Assembly: GCF_021654135.1 (NCBI RefSeq) | Contig: NZ_JAKGSD010000002.1 | Coordinates: forward strand, 1-64,000 | Direction: 5' to 3' | DNA: 64,000 nt | From: Amycolatopsis tucumanensis | Lineage (GTDB): Bacteria > Actinomycetota > Actinomycetes > Mycobacteriales > Pseudonocardiaceae | In this document: positions 9,041 through 17,374 of the stretch, piece after piece | Numbering within the stretch: position 1 is the stretch's first letter | Layout of the letters: every line of letters starts with the position of its first letter | The notes under the pieces: model-generated | What the model was told of the DNA's origin: nothing | Databases searched by the model: none | What the model saw: the letters and a program-made list of their open reading frames with translations, nothing else | Program-made: the position numbers and the translations under genes

Positions 9041-9832
9041 TCAGCGTCCGATTCGCCGGAGCAGCTCGGCGGTCCGTTCGACCGCCGCGGCTCGCTCGGC
9101 GCGGTTGATCGCGAGCGCCCGGACCACGGGGTCCTCGGGGCCCCGGCGGGACTGGATTTCGGCCATCCGCTCCTCGAACGAGACCGGCTCGCCCCAGGGG
9201 CTGGTGCTCATGTCGCAGTACCACAACGCGTCCCGCACCGGCCCGCGCTCGTCCGGGAACTCGGCGAGCTCGCTGGCGAGCCCGCTCAACGAGGCGACGG
9301 CCGCCGCGCCCGAGTGGTGAGCGACCAGCGCGCACACTCGCGACGGGACGCCGAGCCGGGACAGGAACCGGGCGCCGTCCAGCGAGTGCAGCCCGGTGGC
9401 CGACACCGGACTCGCGTACCCGATGTCGTGCAGCCACGCGGCCGCGACCAGCACCGCTCGCTCGGCAGGCGGCAGGACCGCGGACACCTCGCCGGCGCGT
9501 CCGGCCACTCCCCGGGTGTGCCGCCAGCGGCGCGGCAACTCCCCGGCCAGCAGAATCTCTGCCGTGCCGCGCGCCCAATCCACCAGCTCCACTGCGGACG
9601 AATAGGGCACCACAGGCGTCGCGCGCAGCCGCGCCCGGACCGCGCGTTCCACCAGGATCGGGATGTAGGCCCGCACCGGGGCGTCGTCGAACCGGGCGAA
9701 CTCGCGCGCCACCCACTCGTGCACCAGACCGGGCGCGAACTGCGGCCGTTCCAGGCGCAGGAGCCCTTCCAGCCGCCGGATCTCCTGCTCACCCCGGCGC
9801 CCGTGGGCGATCTTCTCCAGTGTCCCGGGCAC
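9041..9832 (-). CDS. HD-domain protein (putative metal-dependent phosphohydrolase)
   Basis: A 263-aa protein starting at GTG 9832. The central part carries the HD signature: a His in RRWRHTRG near residue 104, the HD pair in WLHDIGYAS near 135, HSLDGARFL further on, and a downstream Asp in WYCDMSTSP near 208. HD proteins of this size hydrolyse phosphate esters or nucleotides. Nothing in the sequence gives the substrate. It stands between the tailoring operon (ends 9944) and the LysR gene, with gaps of 111 and 141 nt, so it may be transcribed separately and may not belong to the pathway. Confidence 0.75.
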   Translation of the reverse strand: MPGTLEKIAHGRRGEQEIRRLEGLLRLERPQFAPGLVHEWVAREFARFDDAPVRAYIPILVERAVRARLRATPVVPYSSAVELVDWARGTAEILLAGELPRRWRHTRGVAGRAGEVSAVLPPAERAVLVAAAWLHDIGYASPVSATGLHSLDGARFLSRLGVPSRVCALVAHHSGAAAVASLSGLASELAEFPDERGPVRDALWYCDMSTSPWGEPVSFEERMAEIQSRRGPEDPVVRALAINRAERAAAVERTAELLRRIGR

Positions 9833-9943
9833 GTGCTCACCCCTTCTTCACGCGGCCCGCGAACGCGGCCGGAGCCACCGACCCTGCCAGACACCTACCC
9901 GCGAGTACAGCGCGCTACCCCAGCGAAGTGACCTTCGTCGTCC

Positions 9944-10801
9944 CTAGCCGCCCAGGGTCCGGCAGGAGCCGATGAACGCGACGAGCTCGCCGAGCCGGTC
10001 GCTGCGGGCGTCCACCGCCCGGTTGAGCACCTTGATCAGGTGCTCGTAGGCGTCGGTGTGGTCGTAGCGGGCGGTGTCGGCGATGCGGAGCGCCCAGCGC
10101 CAGTAGCCGCGCAGTGTGCCGGCCAGCGGCATGCGGAACTCGGCGATCACGGCGCGGATCGGGTCGAGCACGGCGTCGCCGTGGACGCGCAGGTAGGCCG
10201 CGACCACGTCGGCCATGAAGGTGAAGTGCCGGGCCTCGTCGCGGGAGAGGTGGGTCAGCACCTCCCCCAGCACCGGGTCGCCGACCACCGCCCGCAGCTG
10301 CTGGTAGTAGATCTGGGTCGCCTTCTCTTGCACCAGGGCGTAGGCGAAGAACTGGACCGGGTGGTCGAACGGGAGCTCGAACCGCCCCTGGCCGGGCCCG
10401 GCCAGTGCCTGCCGCACGGCGTCCTCGTCGCGCAGGCCGGACGCGCACTGGTAGCGCGCGAGCGCCCGGGCGTGGCTGTCCTCCTCGGCGGCCCAGCGCA
10501 CGGTGAAGTGGTACAGCTCGCGGTTGTGCACGTACAGGCCCGGCCCGACCGAGGCGTCGACCGGGAAGTTCTCGGTGTAGAGGGCGAAGTAGCCGGGCAG
10601 GTGGTCCTCGATGATCGTGATGAACTCCACCGCGGACCGCTGCCCCTCGGTCAGGCGCCCGGCGTCGGCCGCCGCCCAGTCCATCGCGGTCTCGACGTGC
10701 CAGGTGCGTGCGTGCGCCGCGCCCGCGAAGTAGCGGCCGACGGCGGTGGCCATGTCCGCGGCGGGCAGCACGCTCGCCTCGAAACTGGGCATGGGGCTCA
10801 C
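9944..10801 (-). CDS. Soluble diiron acyl-ACP desaturase (FA_desaturase_2 type)
   Basis: A 285-aa four-helix-bundle diiron enzyme that would insert a double bond into an ACP-bound acyl chain using O2 and reduced ferredoxin. The iron-binding helices are visible: ENFPVD/NRELYHF upstream, AAEEDSHARAL (ExxH) in the middle, VQEKATQIYY (Glu) and SRDEARHFTFM (DExxH) near residue 195. The GTG start overlaps the methyltransferase stop (GTGA). A second ATG three codons in is possible. It is the last gene of the FAAL-diiron-thioesterase-ACP-methyltransferase-desaturase operon, so its likely substrate is the acyl chain on the ACP encoded two genes upstream. Confidence 0.85.
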   Translation of the reverse strand: MSPMPSFEASVLPAADMATAVGRYFAGAAHARTWHVETAMDWAAADAGRLTEGQRSAVEFITIIEDHLPGYFALYTENFPVDASVGPGLYVHNRELYHFTVRWAAEEDSHARALARYQCASGLRDEDAVRQALAGPGQGRFELPFDHPVQFFAYALVQEKATQIYYQQLRAVVGDPVLGEVLTHLSRDEARHFTFMADVVAAYLRVHGDAVLDPIRAVIAEFRMPLAGTLRGYWRWALRIADTARYDHTDAYEHLIKVLNRAVDARSDRLGELVAFIGSCRTLGG

Positions 10802-11607
10802 CGGGCCTTCGCGCAGACGAGGGCGTAGTGCTTGGTGGTGTAACCCCAGCCCGCGTTGGCGATCTCCAGGTAACGCAGCAGGTCCGCCGCGCCGGGCAGG
10901 TCGCCCGCGGCCCGCAGGTTGGCGATCCAGCAGTCGATCGTCCGCCGGTAGTCGCCGGTCAGGTCGTGCACCGCGCGGATCGAGAACCCGGCCGACTCCG
11001 CGCCGGCGACCAGTTCGGACAGTGGCCGCAGGTCCCCGGACCCGAAGACCCCGTGCCGCACGAACTCGGTGCCGGGCCGGTCGTCGCAGGCGCGGCGGAC
11101 GGCCACGCTGCGGAAACAGCTTTCCGACAGGTACATCCGCCCGCCGCGCCGCAGCGCGCGCCGCACCTTGGCCAGGACGCCGGCCAGGTCGGGCATGTGC
11201 ACCACCGAGCCGAGCATCGTGACCGCGTCGAACGCGCCCGGTTCGGGCTCGTAGTCCTCGATAGCCACGGCCTCGCTGGTCACCAGCGCGGAAAGGCCCA
11301 GTTCGGCCGCGCGTCCGGCGATGTAGTCGTGCTGGCGCGGGGCTGGGCTGATGCCGTGCGCGCGGCAGCCGTACTCCTGCGCCATGAACAGCAGCAGCGC
11401 GCCCCAGCCGCAGCCGATGTCGAGGATCCGTTCGCCGCCGAGCAGGCGCAGCTGCCCGGCCACGAAGGACAGCTTGCGCCGCTGCGCCTGCTCCAGCGTG
11501 GTGGCGCCGGAGTCGAACAGCCCGGACGAGTACTTGCGCAGCGGGTCGAGGAACCGGGCGAACAGGTCCGGGTCGAGGTCGTAGTGCTGGTTGGTGGCGG
11601 TGCTCAT
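10798..11607 (-). CDS. SAM-dependent methyltransferase, cyclopropane-fatty-acid-synthase type
   Basis: A 269-aa protein with the family N-terminus NQHYDLDPDLFARFL, a YSSGLF motif, and the SAM-binding motif ILDIGCGWGALL near residue 62. Relatives (CFA synthase, mycolic acid cyclopropane synthases) methylate a cis double bond to give cyclopropane, methyl-branched or methylene products, but some relatives methylate small molecules. Here it is flanked by an ACP gene (4-nt overlap) and an acyl-ACP desaturase gene (4-nt overlap). Together these suggest desaturation followed by methylation on the carrier protein. It is shorter than E. coli Cfa and lacks its N-terminal extension. Confidence 0.8.
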   Translation of the reverse strand: MSTATNQHYDLDPDLFARFLDPLRKYSSGLFDSGATTLEQAQRRKLSFVAGQLRLLGGERILDIGCGWGALLLFMAQEYGCRAHGISPAPRQHDYIAGRAAELGLSALVTSEAVAIEDYEPEPGAFDAVTMLGSVVHMPDLAGVLAKVRRALRRGGRMYLSESCFRSVAVRRACDDRPGTEFVRHGVFGSGDLRPLSELVAGAESAGFSIRAVHDLTGDYRRTIDCWIANLRAAGDLPGAADLLRYLEIANAGWGYTTKHYALVCAKAR

Positions 11608-11867
11608 CCGCGTTCCCTGGCGCGGCCGACCAGTGCGACGACCTCGCCGATCGTGCGCAGGCCGAAGATCTCGTCGTCCTCCAGCTCGATGTCGTAGGTC
11701 TGCTCGAGCTTCGCGACGATGCGCAGGACCTTGATCGAGTCGGCGCCCTCGACGGAGCGCAGGTCGGTGCCGGGGGTCAGGTCCGCGGCGTCGCGGCCCA
11801 GGGTCTCGGCCACGATCCCGGTCACGGTGCCGGTGATGTCGGACTCGGTGCTCGCGTCGGCGGTCAC
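11604..11867 (-). CDS. Stand-alone acyl carrier protein
   Basis: An 87-aa ACP with the phosphopantetheine serine in EGADSIKVLRIV (about residue 44) and an acidic second half. The GTG start is supported by GAGGAG six bases upstream. Stop/start overlaps with the thioesterase gene before it and the methyltransferase gene after it indicate translational coupling. It is the expected acceptor for the FAAL at 13092-14672 and the carrier on which the nearby diiron enzymes and methyltransferase act. It differs clearly from the ACP modules of the PKS. Confidence 0.9.
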   Translation of the reverse strand: MTADASTESDITGTVTGIVAETLGRDAADLTPGTDLRSVEGADSIKVLRIVAKLEQTYDIELEDDEIFGLRTIGEVVALVGRARERG

Positions 11868-12283
11868 GGGGAACTCCTCTGCATCTGGTAGGTGGCGGTG
11901 GCGGTCACGACGACCTGCCCGTGGGAGTCGAGGATCTCGGCCGAAGCCGGGACCAGCGCATCGCCGGAGGTGGCGCGGGCGACGCAGCGGTAGGTGCGCC
12001 CGACGCTCACGACGCCGACGTAGCGGGTACGCATGGAGGTGGTCAGGGCGGGCACCCCGCGCCTCAGCACGATCAGGTTGCCCATGGTTTCGTCGCAGAT
12101 CACGGCGGTGATGCCGCCGTGGACGACCCCGGGGTAGGACTCGAAGTGCCTGCCGAGCGTGAACTCGGCGGTCAGCGTGTCGCCGTCCTCGGTGAACTCC
12201 AGCCGCAACCCGCCGGGGTTGGCGGGCGAGCAACCGAAGCAGTGGTGGTCGGCGCGGCCCGACCAGGGCAGGACGGCGGTCAT
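11864..12283 (-). CDS. Hotdog-fold thioesterase (PaaI/4HBT-like)
   Basis: A 139-aa hotdog protein with FGCSPANPGGL near the N-terminus, the helix motif VVHGGITAVICDETMG (about residues 60-75), and a C-terminal VVVTATATYQM strand. PaaI-type enzymes hydrolyse acyl-CoA or acyl-ACP thioesters. The DETMG Asp/Glu is the probable catalytic acid. It overlaps both the diiron gene and the ACP gene by 4 nt, so it probably releases or edits the chain on that ACP. Three hotdog proteins occur in this cluster, one in the left arm and two in the right. Confidence 0.85.
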   Translation of the reverse strand: MTAVLPWSGRADHHCFGCSPANPGGLRLEFTEDGDTLTAEFTLGRHFESYPGVVHGGITAVICDETMGNLIVLRRGVPALTTSMRTRYVGVVSVGRTYRCVARATSGDALVPASAEILDSHGQVVVTATATYQMQRSSP

Positions 12284-13095
12284 CCGAGCGCCGTGGCCAG
12301 CGCCCGCCGGACCGCGCGGTTGCTGGAGGTGTCGTAGCCGGTGAGCGAGCCGAAGGTGCGCCGGATCTTGCCCTGCAGCTCGTCCAGCTCGCCCGCGCCG
12401 GCGACGGTGTCGAGGAACAACTCGAACCCGGTGTCGATCGTCTCGGACTCGGCCAGTTCGTCCAGGCCGGCCTTGAACACGCCGACCGGGTGGCGGATCT
12501 TGTCGTCGGAGGTGTAGAAGTACAGCGTTTCCAGCACCGACGGGACTTCCTCGGGGTGCGCCTCGAGCCGCTTCGCGGCGAAGTGCCGGAACTCGCGGGC
12601 GTGCCCGGCCTCGTCGCGGCTTGCGCGCAGCAGCAGTTCCTTGAGCACCGGCTCGTCCACCCACGCCGACACGGCGCGGTAGACGTGGTTGACGGTCAGC
12701 TCGGAGATGATGTTGGTGGCGAGCGTGGCCGACGGGGTGCTGCCCGGGTCGTAGGGGGCGCGCATCGCGGCGACGGCGCGGTTGTCGACGGTCTCGCCGA
12801 CGGCCTGCAGCCACGAGGTGAACGCGTAGTGGTGCTGCACCTCCTGGTAGCCCCAGATGACCGCGAAGGCGGAGAAGTCGTAGTCGTCGGCGAACTCGTT
12901 GAGGAACCCGTGCACCGCGGCGATCACGTTGGACTCGCCCATCACCGCGCTCTTGACCAGCGTGACGTACTCGGGCTTGACCAGCGCGGTGTCGACCGAG
13001 CGCAGCGGGAGCCCGGACAGCCGCCAGTGGTTGCGGTCGTAGTGGCGGAACACCTCCAGGCTGTGCATGTCCTGCATGTCGGGGGCCTGCGTCAT
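12280..13095 (-). CDS. Ferritin-like diiron protein, probable second acyl-ACP desaturase or oxygenase
   Basis: A 271-aa helical protein. A four-helix diiron site is readable: Glu in MGESNVIAAV, ExxH in GYQEVQHHYAF, Glu in NIISELTVNH, and DExxH in SRDEAGHAREF. It resembles the acyl-ACP desaturase superfamily but is only distantly similar to the other member encoded at 9944-10801. It may therefore desaturate at a different position, or hydroxylate or otherwise oxidise the chain. It overlaps the FAAL stop and the thioesterase start by 4 nt. Two different diiron enzymes in one seven-gene operon imply at least two O2-dependent steps on the carrier-bound acyl group. Confidence 0.75.
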   Translation of the reverse strand: MTQAPDMQDMHSLEVFRHYDRNHWRLSGLPLRSVDTALVKPEYVTLVKSAVMGESNVIAAVHGFLNEFADDYDFSAFAVIWGYQEVQHHYAFTSWLQAVGETVDNRAVAAMRAPYDPGSTPSATLATNIISELTVNHVYRAVSAWVDEPVLKELLLRASRDEAGHAREFRHFAAKRLEAHPEEVPSVLETLYFYTSDDKIRHPVGVFKAGLDELAESETIDTGFELFLDTVAGAGELDELQGKIRRTFGSLTGYDTSSNRAVRRALATALG

Positions 13096-14672
13096 GACTT
13101 CTCCGTCCGGTAGCGCTCCCGCATGCCGAGCCGCTGGAGCTTTCCACTCGTGGTCCTGGGGATGGCGCGCGGCTCGACCAGGTGCACGGCCGGCCGCACG
13201 CCGAGTTCCGCGGCGCAGCGGGCGGCGATGGTCTCGCGCAACCGGGCCCGCTCGTCGTCGTCGCGCAGCCGGGTCTCCGCGCACAGCACGATCCGCTCCT
13301 CGTCGGCGAACGCGACGCACCGTCCCTTGTAAACGCCGTCGACGCGCTGGGCGACCGCCTCCACGTCGAGGGGGTAGACGTTCTCGCCGCGCACGGTGAT
13401 CATTTCCTTGCTGCGGCCGGTGAAGAACAGCTCACCGTCGCGCAGGTAGCCGAGGTCGCCGGTGCGCAGCCACCCGTCGCCGGTGAACGGGCCGTTGCGG
13501 TGGCCGAGGTAACCGCTGGTCACCGCCGCGCCGGTCACCTCGATTTCGCCGACCACGCCGTCCGGCACTCCCCCGGCGACGCGGACCCGCATGCCCGGCA
13601 CGGCGCTGCCCAGGCCCACGATCCCGCGGGCGTCCGGGCCTTCGGCGACCGCGATCGCCTTGCCCATGCCGGCCAGTGCGGCGCGGTCGACCCACTCCCA
13701 GACCGGGGGCCGGTCCAGCGGCGGCAGGGTCGCCACGAGCGTCGCCTCCGCCATGCCGTAGGCCGGGGTCATCGCCTCCGGCCGGAACCCGGCGGGGGCG
13801 AACCGGTCGAGGAAGGCCCGCACCGACGACACGGCTATCGATTCCGCGCCGTTGAACGCGACGCGCCAGTGCGACAGGTCGAGCTCGCGGTCGGCGGGCA
13901 CGGTGGCGAGCAGGTAGCCGTAGCCGAAGTTCGGCATCGCGCAGATGCTCGCGCGCGCCGCGGTGAACTCGCCGAGCCAGGCCGCCGGGCTCTTCACGAA
14001 CGCCGCGGGCGACCAGACGGTGAGCCGGATCCCGTTGAACAGGCCGGTGACGGTGCCGAACAGTCCCATGTCGTGGAACAGCGGCAGCCAGCTGCCCCAC
14101 GAATCGGCGGCGGTGATGGCGATCGCCTCGGTGATCGAGTCGGCGCAGGCGATCACGTTGGCGTGGGTGAGCACCACGCCCTTGGGGGAGGCCGTGCTGC
14201 CCGAGGTGAACTGGAGGACGGCGGTGTCCTCCGGTTGCGCTCCGGGCAGCACGGCGGGCTCGTGCCGGGCGAGTTCCGCGGCGTCGAGCACGCGCGGGCC
14301 GGTGAGGTGCTCGGTGAGGGGACGCAGTTGCGGGACCGTGACGAGGTGGGTCAGCCGCGCGGCGTCCACAATGGTCTGGGTGCGGCGGAGGTAGGCCTCG
14401 ATGTCGCGCAGTCCCATCGGCAGCGGCAGCGGGCACGCGGCGGCCCCGAGCCGGCCGGCCGCCAGCACGGTCTGCAGGAACGCGGCCGAGTTCGGGGCGA
14501 GCACACCGATCGCGCTGCCCGGGCCTGCGCCGGCGGCCGCGAGCCCGGCGGCCGCGCGGCGGGACGCCTCACCCAGTTCGCCGTAGCTCAGGGTTTCGCC
14601 TTCGCTGGGGAAGGAAATCTTCTGGTCCGGGACACGGGACGCGGCCGCGTCGAACCGGCCGGGCAGGGTCAT
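13092..14672 (-). CDS. Fatty acyl-AMP ligase (FAAL-like), left arm
   Basis: A 526-aa ANL enzyme. The motifs are QFTSGSTASPKGV (P-loop), WGSWLPLFHDMGLFG (the FAAL-typical HDMGL block), VAFNGAESI, TPAYGMAEATL, RTGDLGYL, and a C-terminal TTSGKLQR with the lid Lys. HDMGL and NGAE are typical of ligases that hand acyl-AMP to a carrier protein instead of CoA. It is coupled to the diiron gene (ATGA overlap) and sits five bases after the FAD oxidoreductase stop. The likely partner is the ACP at 11604-11867. The acyl substrate, perhaps the PUFA-like chain or a primary-metabolism fatty acid, is not evident. Confidence 0.88.
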   Translation of the reverse strand: MTLPGRFDAAASRVPDQKISFPSEGETLSYGELGEASRRAAAGLAAAGAGPGSAIGVLAPNSAAFLQTVLAAGRLGAAACPLPLPMGLRDIEAYLRRTQTIVDAARLTHLVTVPQLRPLTEHLTGPRVLDAAELARHEPAVLPGAQPEDTAVLQFTSGSTASPKGVVLTHANVIACADSITEAIAITAADSWGSWLPLFHDMGLFGTVTGLFNGIRLTVWSPAAFVKSPAAWLGEFTAARASICAMPNFGYGYLLATVPADRELDLSHWRVAFNGAESIAVSSVRAFLDRFAPAGFRPEAMTPAYGMAEATLVATLPPLDRPPVWEWVDRAALAGMGKAIAVAEGPDARGIVGLGSAVPGMRVRVAGGVPDGVVGEIEVTGAAVTSGYLGHRNGPFTGDGWLRTGDLGYLRDGELFFTGRSKEMITVRGENVYPLDVEAVAQRVDGVYKGRCVAFADEERIVLCAETRLRDDDERARLRETIAARCAAELGVRPAVHLVEPRAIPRTTSGKLQRLGMRERYRTEKS

Positions 14673-14676
14673 GGGG

Positions 14677-15948
14677 TCACCTCCGCCCGGCGCGCAGGAC
14701 CCGGAGCACGATGTCCGGTGCGAGCAGGGCCGTCGGGGGCAGGGTCAGGTTCGCGGTGCGCATGAAGGTGCGGGCCACCACCGGGTCCCGGTGCGCCGCG
14801 ACCTGGGCGCGGGCGGCGTAGGCGCCGACCACGCGGCCGCGCACCGAGCGAGGGCCCTCTACGCCGGGGTAGCGCAGGTCGGAGCCGGTGGACATGCCCC
14901 ACGCGACGTCGACGACCTCGGCGGCCGCGCGGTAGAACCGCGCCGGTTCGGGGTCGGGCAGGCAGTCGCGCAGCGCCAGGGCCTGCTGCGCCGCGACCGT
15001 CATGCCCTGGGCGTAGAGCGGGTTGAAGCTGCACAGCGCGTCGCCCAGCACCAGCAGGCCGTGCGGGGGCTGCCGCAGCCGCTCGTAGCGGCGGCGCAGC
15101 GAGCCGCGGAACCGGTGCGGCACGGGGTCGTCGAGGGGTTCGGCGTCGCGGACGATCTCGTGCACGTCCGGCACGGGCAGGGTCTCGGCGAACCGCTCGA
15201 ACTCGGCCGGTTCGACGGGCGGGTGGTCGCCGAGCATCCCGGCGAGCGTCACGTGCCACCGGTCGCCCTCCAGCGTGATCGCGCCGCCGCCGCGGAAGCC
15301 GGGCATGGTCGACACGACCACCGCGAGGTGGCCGTCGAGGTGCTCGGGTTTGCGCCGGTAGGTCCGGGACGCGTACCCGAGGTCGACGTCCACGCGGTCC
15401 TCGGCCGGTCGTTCGTGCCCGAGCGCGGCCAGCCAGTCCGGGGCGCGGGAGCCGCGGCCGGTGGCGTCCACGACGAGATCGGCGTGGAGCACCTCGCCGC
15501 CGGACAGCCGGACCCCGGTGATCTCGTCTCCGCCGGTCAGGCCCACCACCGCGCAGCGAGTGCGCAGCTCGACGCCCGGCAGCGCCAGCGTGCGGGTGCG
15601 GATCGCGTTCTCCAGCATCGGACGGCTGGCCAGCAGCGTGGTCAGCCCCGTGGCGGTCGGGAACACCCGCAGCCCGGAGAGGTACCAGCGGGAGCCCCGC
15701 AGCACCTCGGTGGTGGGGGCGCCTTCGGCGGCGAGGTCGCCGGTGAGCCCGGGGTAGAGCTCCTCCATGATCTGCCTGCCGCGTTCCATCAGGCCGTGCA
15801 GGTGCCGCGCCTGCGGCACGCCCCGTCGCGGGGCCACCCCGCCGATGTCGTCGCGTTCCACGATCAGCACCCGGTCGAAGGAGCCGGCGAGCACGCGCGC
15901 CGCGAGTGAACCCGCGACGCTCGCGCCGAGAACCACGGCCTGCCGCAT
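14677..15948 (-). CDS. FAD-dependent monooxygenase/oxidoreductase
   Basis: A 423-aa flavoprotein with the GxGxxG-type motif VVLGASVAGSLAAR at residues 5-18, a VVDATGRGSRAPDWL motif (about residue 165-180), and LLVLGDALCSFNPLYAQGM near residue 300. The last is the FAD-binding block of 2-polyprenyl-6-methoxyphenol-hydroxylase-like enzymes. It opens the left tailoring operon and diverges from the P450 operon across a 187-bp spacer. Its role is probably oxygen insertion or ring/epoxide formation on a lipid or polyene intermediate. It shares only the general fold with the FAD enzyme at 4963-6204. Confidence 0.8.
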   Translation of the reverse strand: MRQAVVLGASVAGSLAARVLAGSFDRVLIVERDDIGGVAPRRGVPQARHLHGLMERGRQIMEELYPGLTGDLAAEGAPTTEVLRGSRWYLSGLRVFPTATGLTTLLASRPMLENAIRTRTLALPGVELRTRCAVVGLTGGDEITGVRLSGGEVLHADLVVDATGRGSRAPDWLAALGHERPAEDRVDVDLGYASRTYRRKPEHLDGHLAVVVSTMPGFRGGGAITLEGDRWHVTLAGMLGDHPPVEPAEFERFAETLPVPDVHEIVRDAEPLDDPVPHRFRGSLRRRYERLRQPPHGLLVLGDALCSFNPLYAQGMTVAAQQALALRDCLPDPEPARFYRAAAEVVDVAWGMSTGSDLRYPGVEGPRSVRGRVVGAYAARAQVAAHRDPVVARTFMRTANLTLPPTALLAPDIVLRVLRAGRR

Positions 15949-16135
15949 TTCCTCACCTCCGGACTCGGTGTCCCCACCTTCGCGACGGATCGCCCACGGG
16001 GCAACGGAAAACGGCCCGCACCTATCGGTCCATCGGCATTCGAGCGCGAAACCGGAATTGTCAGCGCCGATTCAGCGACCGTTCATCGAACGCGAGCACA
16101 GTGACCCATCGTCGAGCGAGGGAGTTGACTCCACA
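15949..16135. promoter_or_regulatory. Divergent promoter region between the two tailoring operons
   Basis: This is the only spacer between the leftward seven-gene operon and the rightward twelve-gene operon, so both promoters should lie here. No confident -10/-35 pair or palindrome could be assigned. GAGGGAG near 16119 could serve as the RBS for the GTG at 16136, although its spacing is about 10 nt. Confidence 0.5.
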
Positions 16136-17374
16136 GTGGACACTGCGACGATCGAAACGGCGATGGCAGAGCTGTTCCTGCCCACACATCGCGCCGACCC
16201 CTACACCCCGGCCCGGCGGCTGCGCGAGGCCGGCCCGGTGCACCGCACCCCGCTGGGCCTGCATCTGCTGACCCGCTACGCCGACTGCGCGGCCGTCCTG
16301 CAGAGCACCGCGTGGAGCCACGCCGACGAGGCGGGCCAGCTGCACCCGAGCATCTCGCCCGAGGAGGCCGCCGGGGAGCTGCCCACCTCGTTCCTGTGGA
16401 TGGACCCGCCGGACCACACGCGCCTGCGGACGCTGGTGTCGAAGGCGTTCACGCCCCGCACGGTGGCCCGCCTGCGGCCGCGCATCGAGCAGCTGTGCGC
16501 CGAACTGGTGGACGCCGCGCTGGAGCGGGCCGAGTTCGACCTGATCGACCTGATGGCCTATCCCCTGCCGCTGACCATCGTGTGCGAGCTGATCGGAGTC
16601 CCGGCCGCCGACCACCGCGTGGTCCAGAAGTGGTCGCAGGACCTGGCCCGCGGGTTCGACCCGGACGTGCTGATGACACCGGAGGCGCACGCCGCGCGCA
16701 GCACCGCCTCGCGCGAGTTCATGCGGTACTTCCGCGACCTGATCGACTACCGCCGGGAACGGCCGCGCGAGGACCTGCTCAGCGCGCTGGCCGCGGTCGA
16801 GGACCGCGGTGACGTGCTCACCGAGCTGGAACTGCTCACCACGTGCGTCACCACCCTGGTCGCCGGGCACGAGACGACCGTCAACCTCGTCGGCAGCGGC
16901 CTGCTCACGCTGATGCAGCAGCCCGCGGAGTTCGAGCGGCTGCGGCAGCATCCCGAGTACGTGCCGAGCGCGGTCGAGGAACTGCTGCGCTTCGAGCCGC
17001 CGGTGCAGATGACCACCCGCTCGGCGACGGAGCCGATGACGCTGGCCGGGCACGAGTTCGCGCCGGGGGACGGCGTCGTGGTGCTGATCAACTCCGGCAA
17101 CCGCGATCCGGCGGTCTTCACCGACCCCGACCGGCTCGACGTCGCGCGCTACCACGACCGCACCAGCCCGCCGCCGCGGCACCTCGCGTTCAGCCTCGGC
17201 ATCCACTACTGCCTCGGCGCGCCGCTGGCCCTGATGGAGATGGAGGTGCTGCTGCACGAGCTGCTGCGCCGCGTCGGCACGATGGAACCGTTGACGGCGG
17301 AGCCGCGCTACAAGCCGAACCTCATCGTGCGCGGGCTCGCCGAGCTCCCCGTCCGGTTCACGGCGCGATCATGA
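16136..17374 (+). CDS. Cytochrome P450 (1 of 4)
   Basis: A 412-aa soluble bacterial class I P450. It has the I-helix LVAGHETTVNL, the ExxR pair in VEELLRFEP, and the heme loop FSLGIHYCLGAPLA with the axial Cys. It starts at GTG 16136 after a GAGGGAG sequence and ends by overlapping the next P450 by 4 nt. Sequence around HLLTRYADCAAVL and the I helix closely parallels its neighbour, suggesting tandem duplication. Ferredoxin and ferredoxin reductase genes are not in the window. It probably hydroxylates or epoxidises the lipid product or an acyl-ACP. Confidence 0.93.
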   Translation: MDTATIETAMAELFLPTHRADPYTPARRLREAGPVHRTPLGLHLLTRYADCAAVLQSTAWSHADEAGQLHPSISPEEAAGELPTSFLWMDPPDHTRLRTLVSKAFTPRTVARLRPRIEQLCAELVDAALERAEFDLIDLMAYPLPLTIVCELIGVPAADHRVVQKWSQDLARGFDPDVLMTPEAHAARSTASREFMRYFRDLIDYRRERPREDLLSALAAVEDRGDVLTELELLTTCVTTLVAGHETTVNLVGSGLLTLMQQPAEFERLRQHPEYVPSAVEELLRFEPPVQMTTRSATEPMTLAGHEFAPGDGVVVLINSGNRDPAVFTDPDRLDVARYHDRTSPPPRHLAFSLGIHYCLGAPLALMEMEVLLHELLRRVGTMEPLTAEPRYKPNLIVRGLAELPVRFTARS

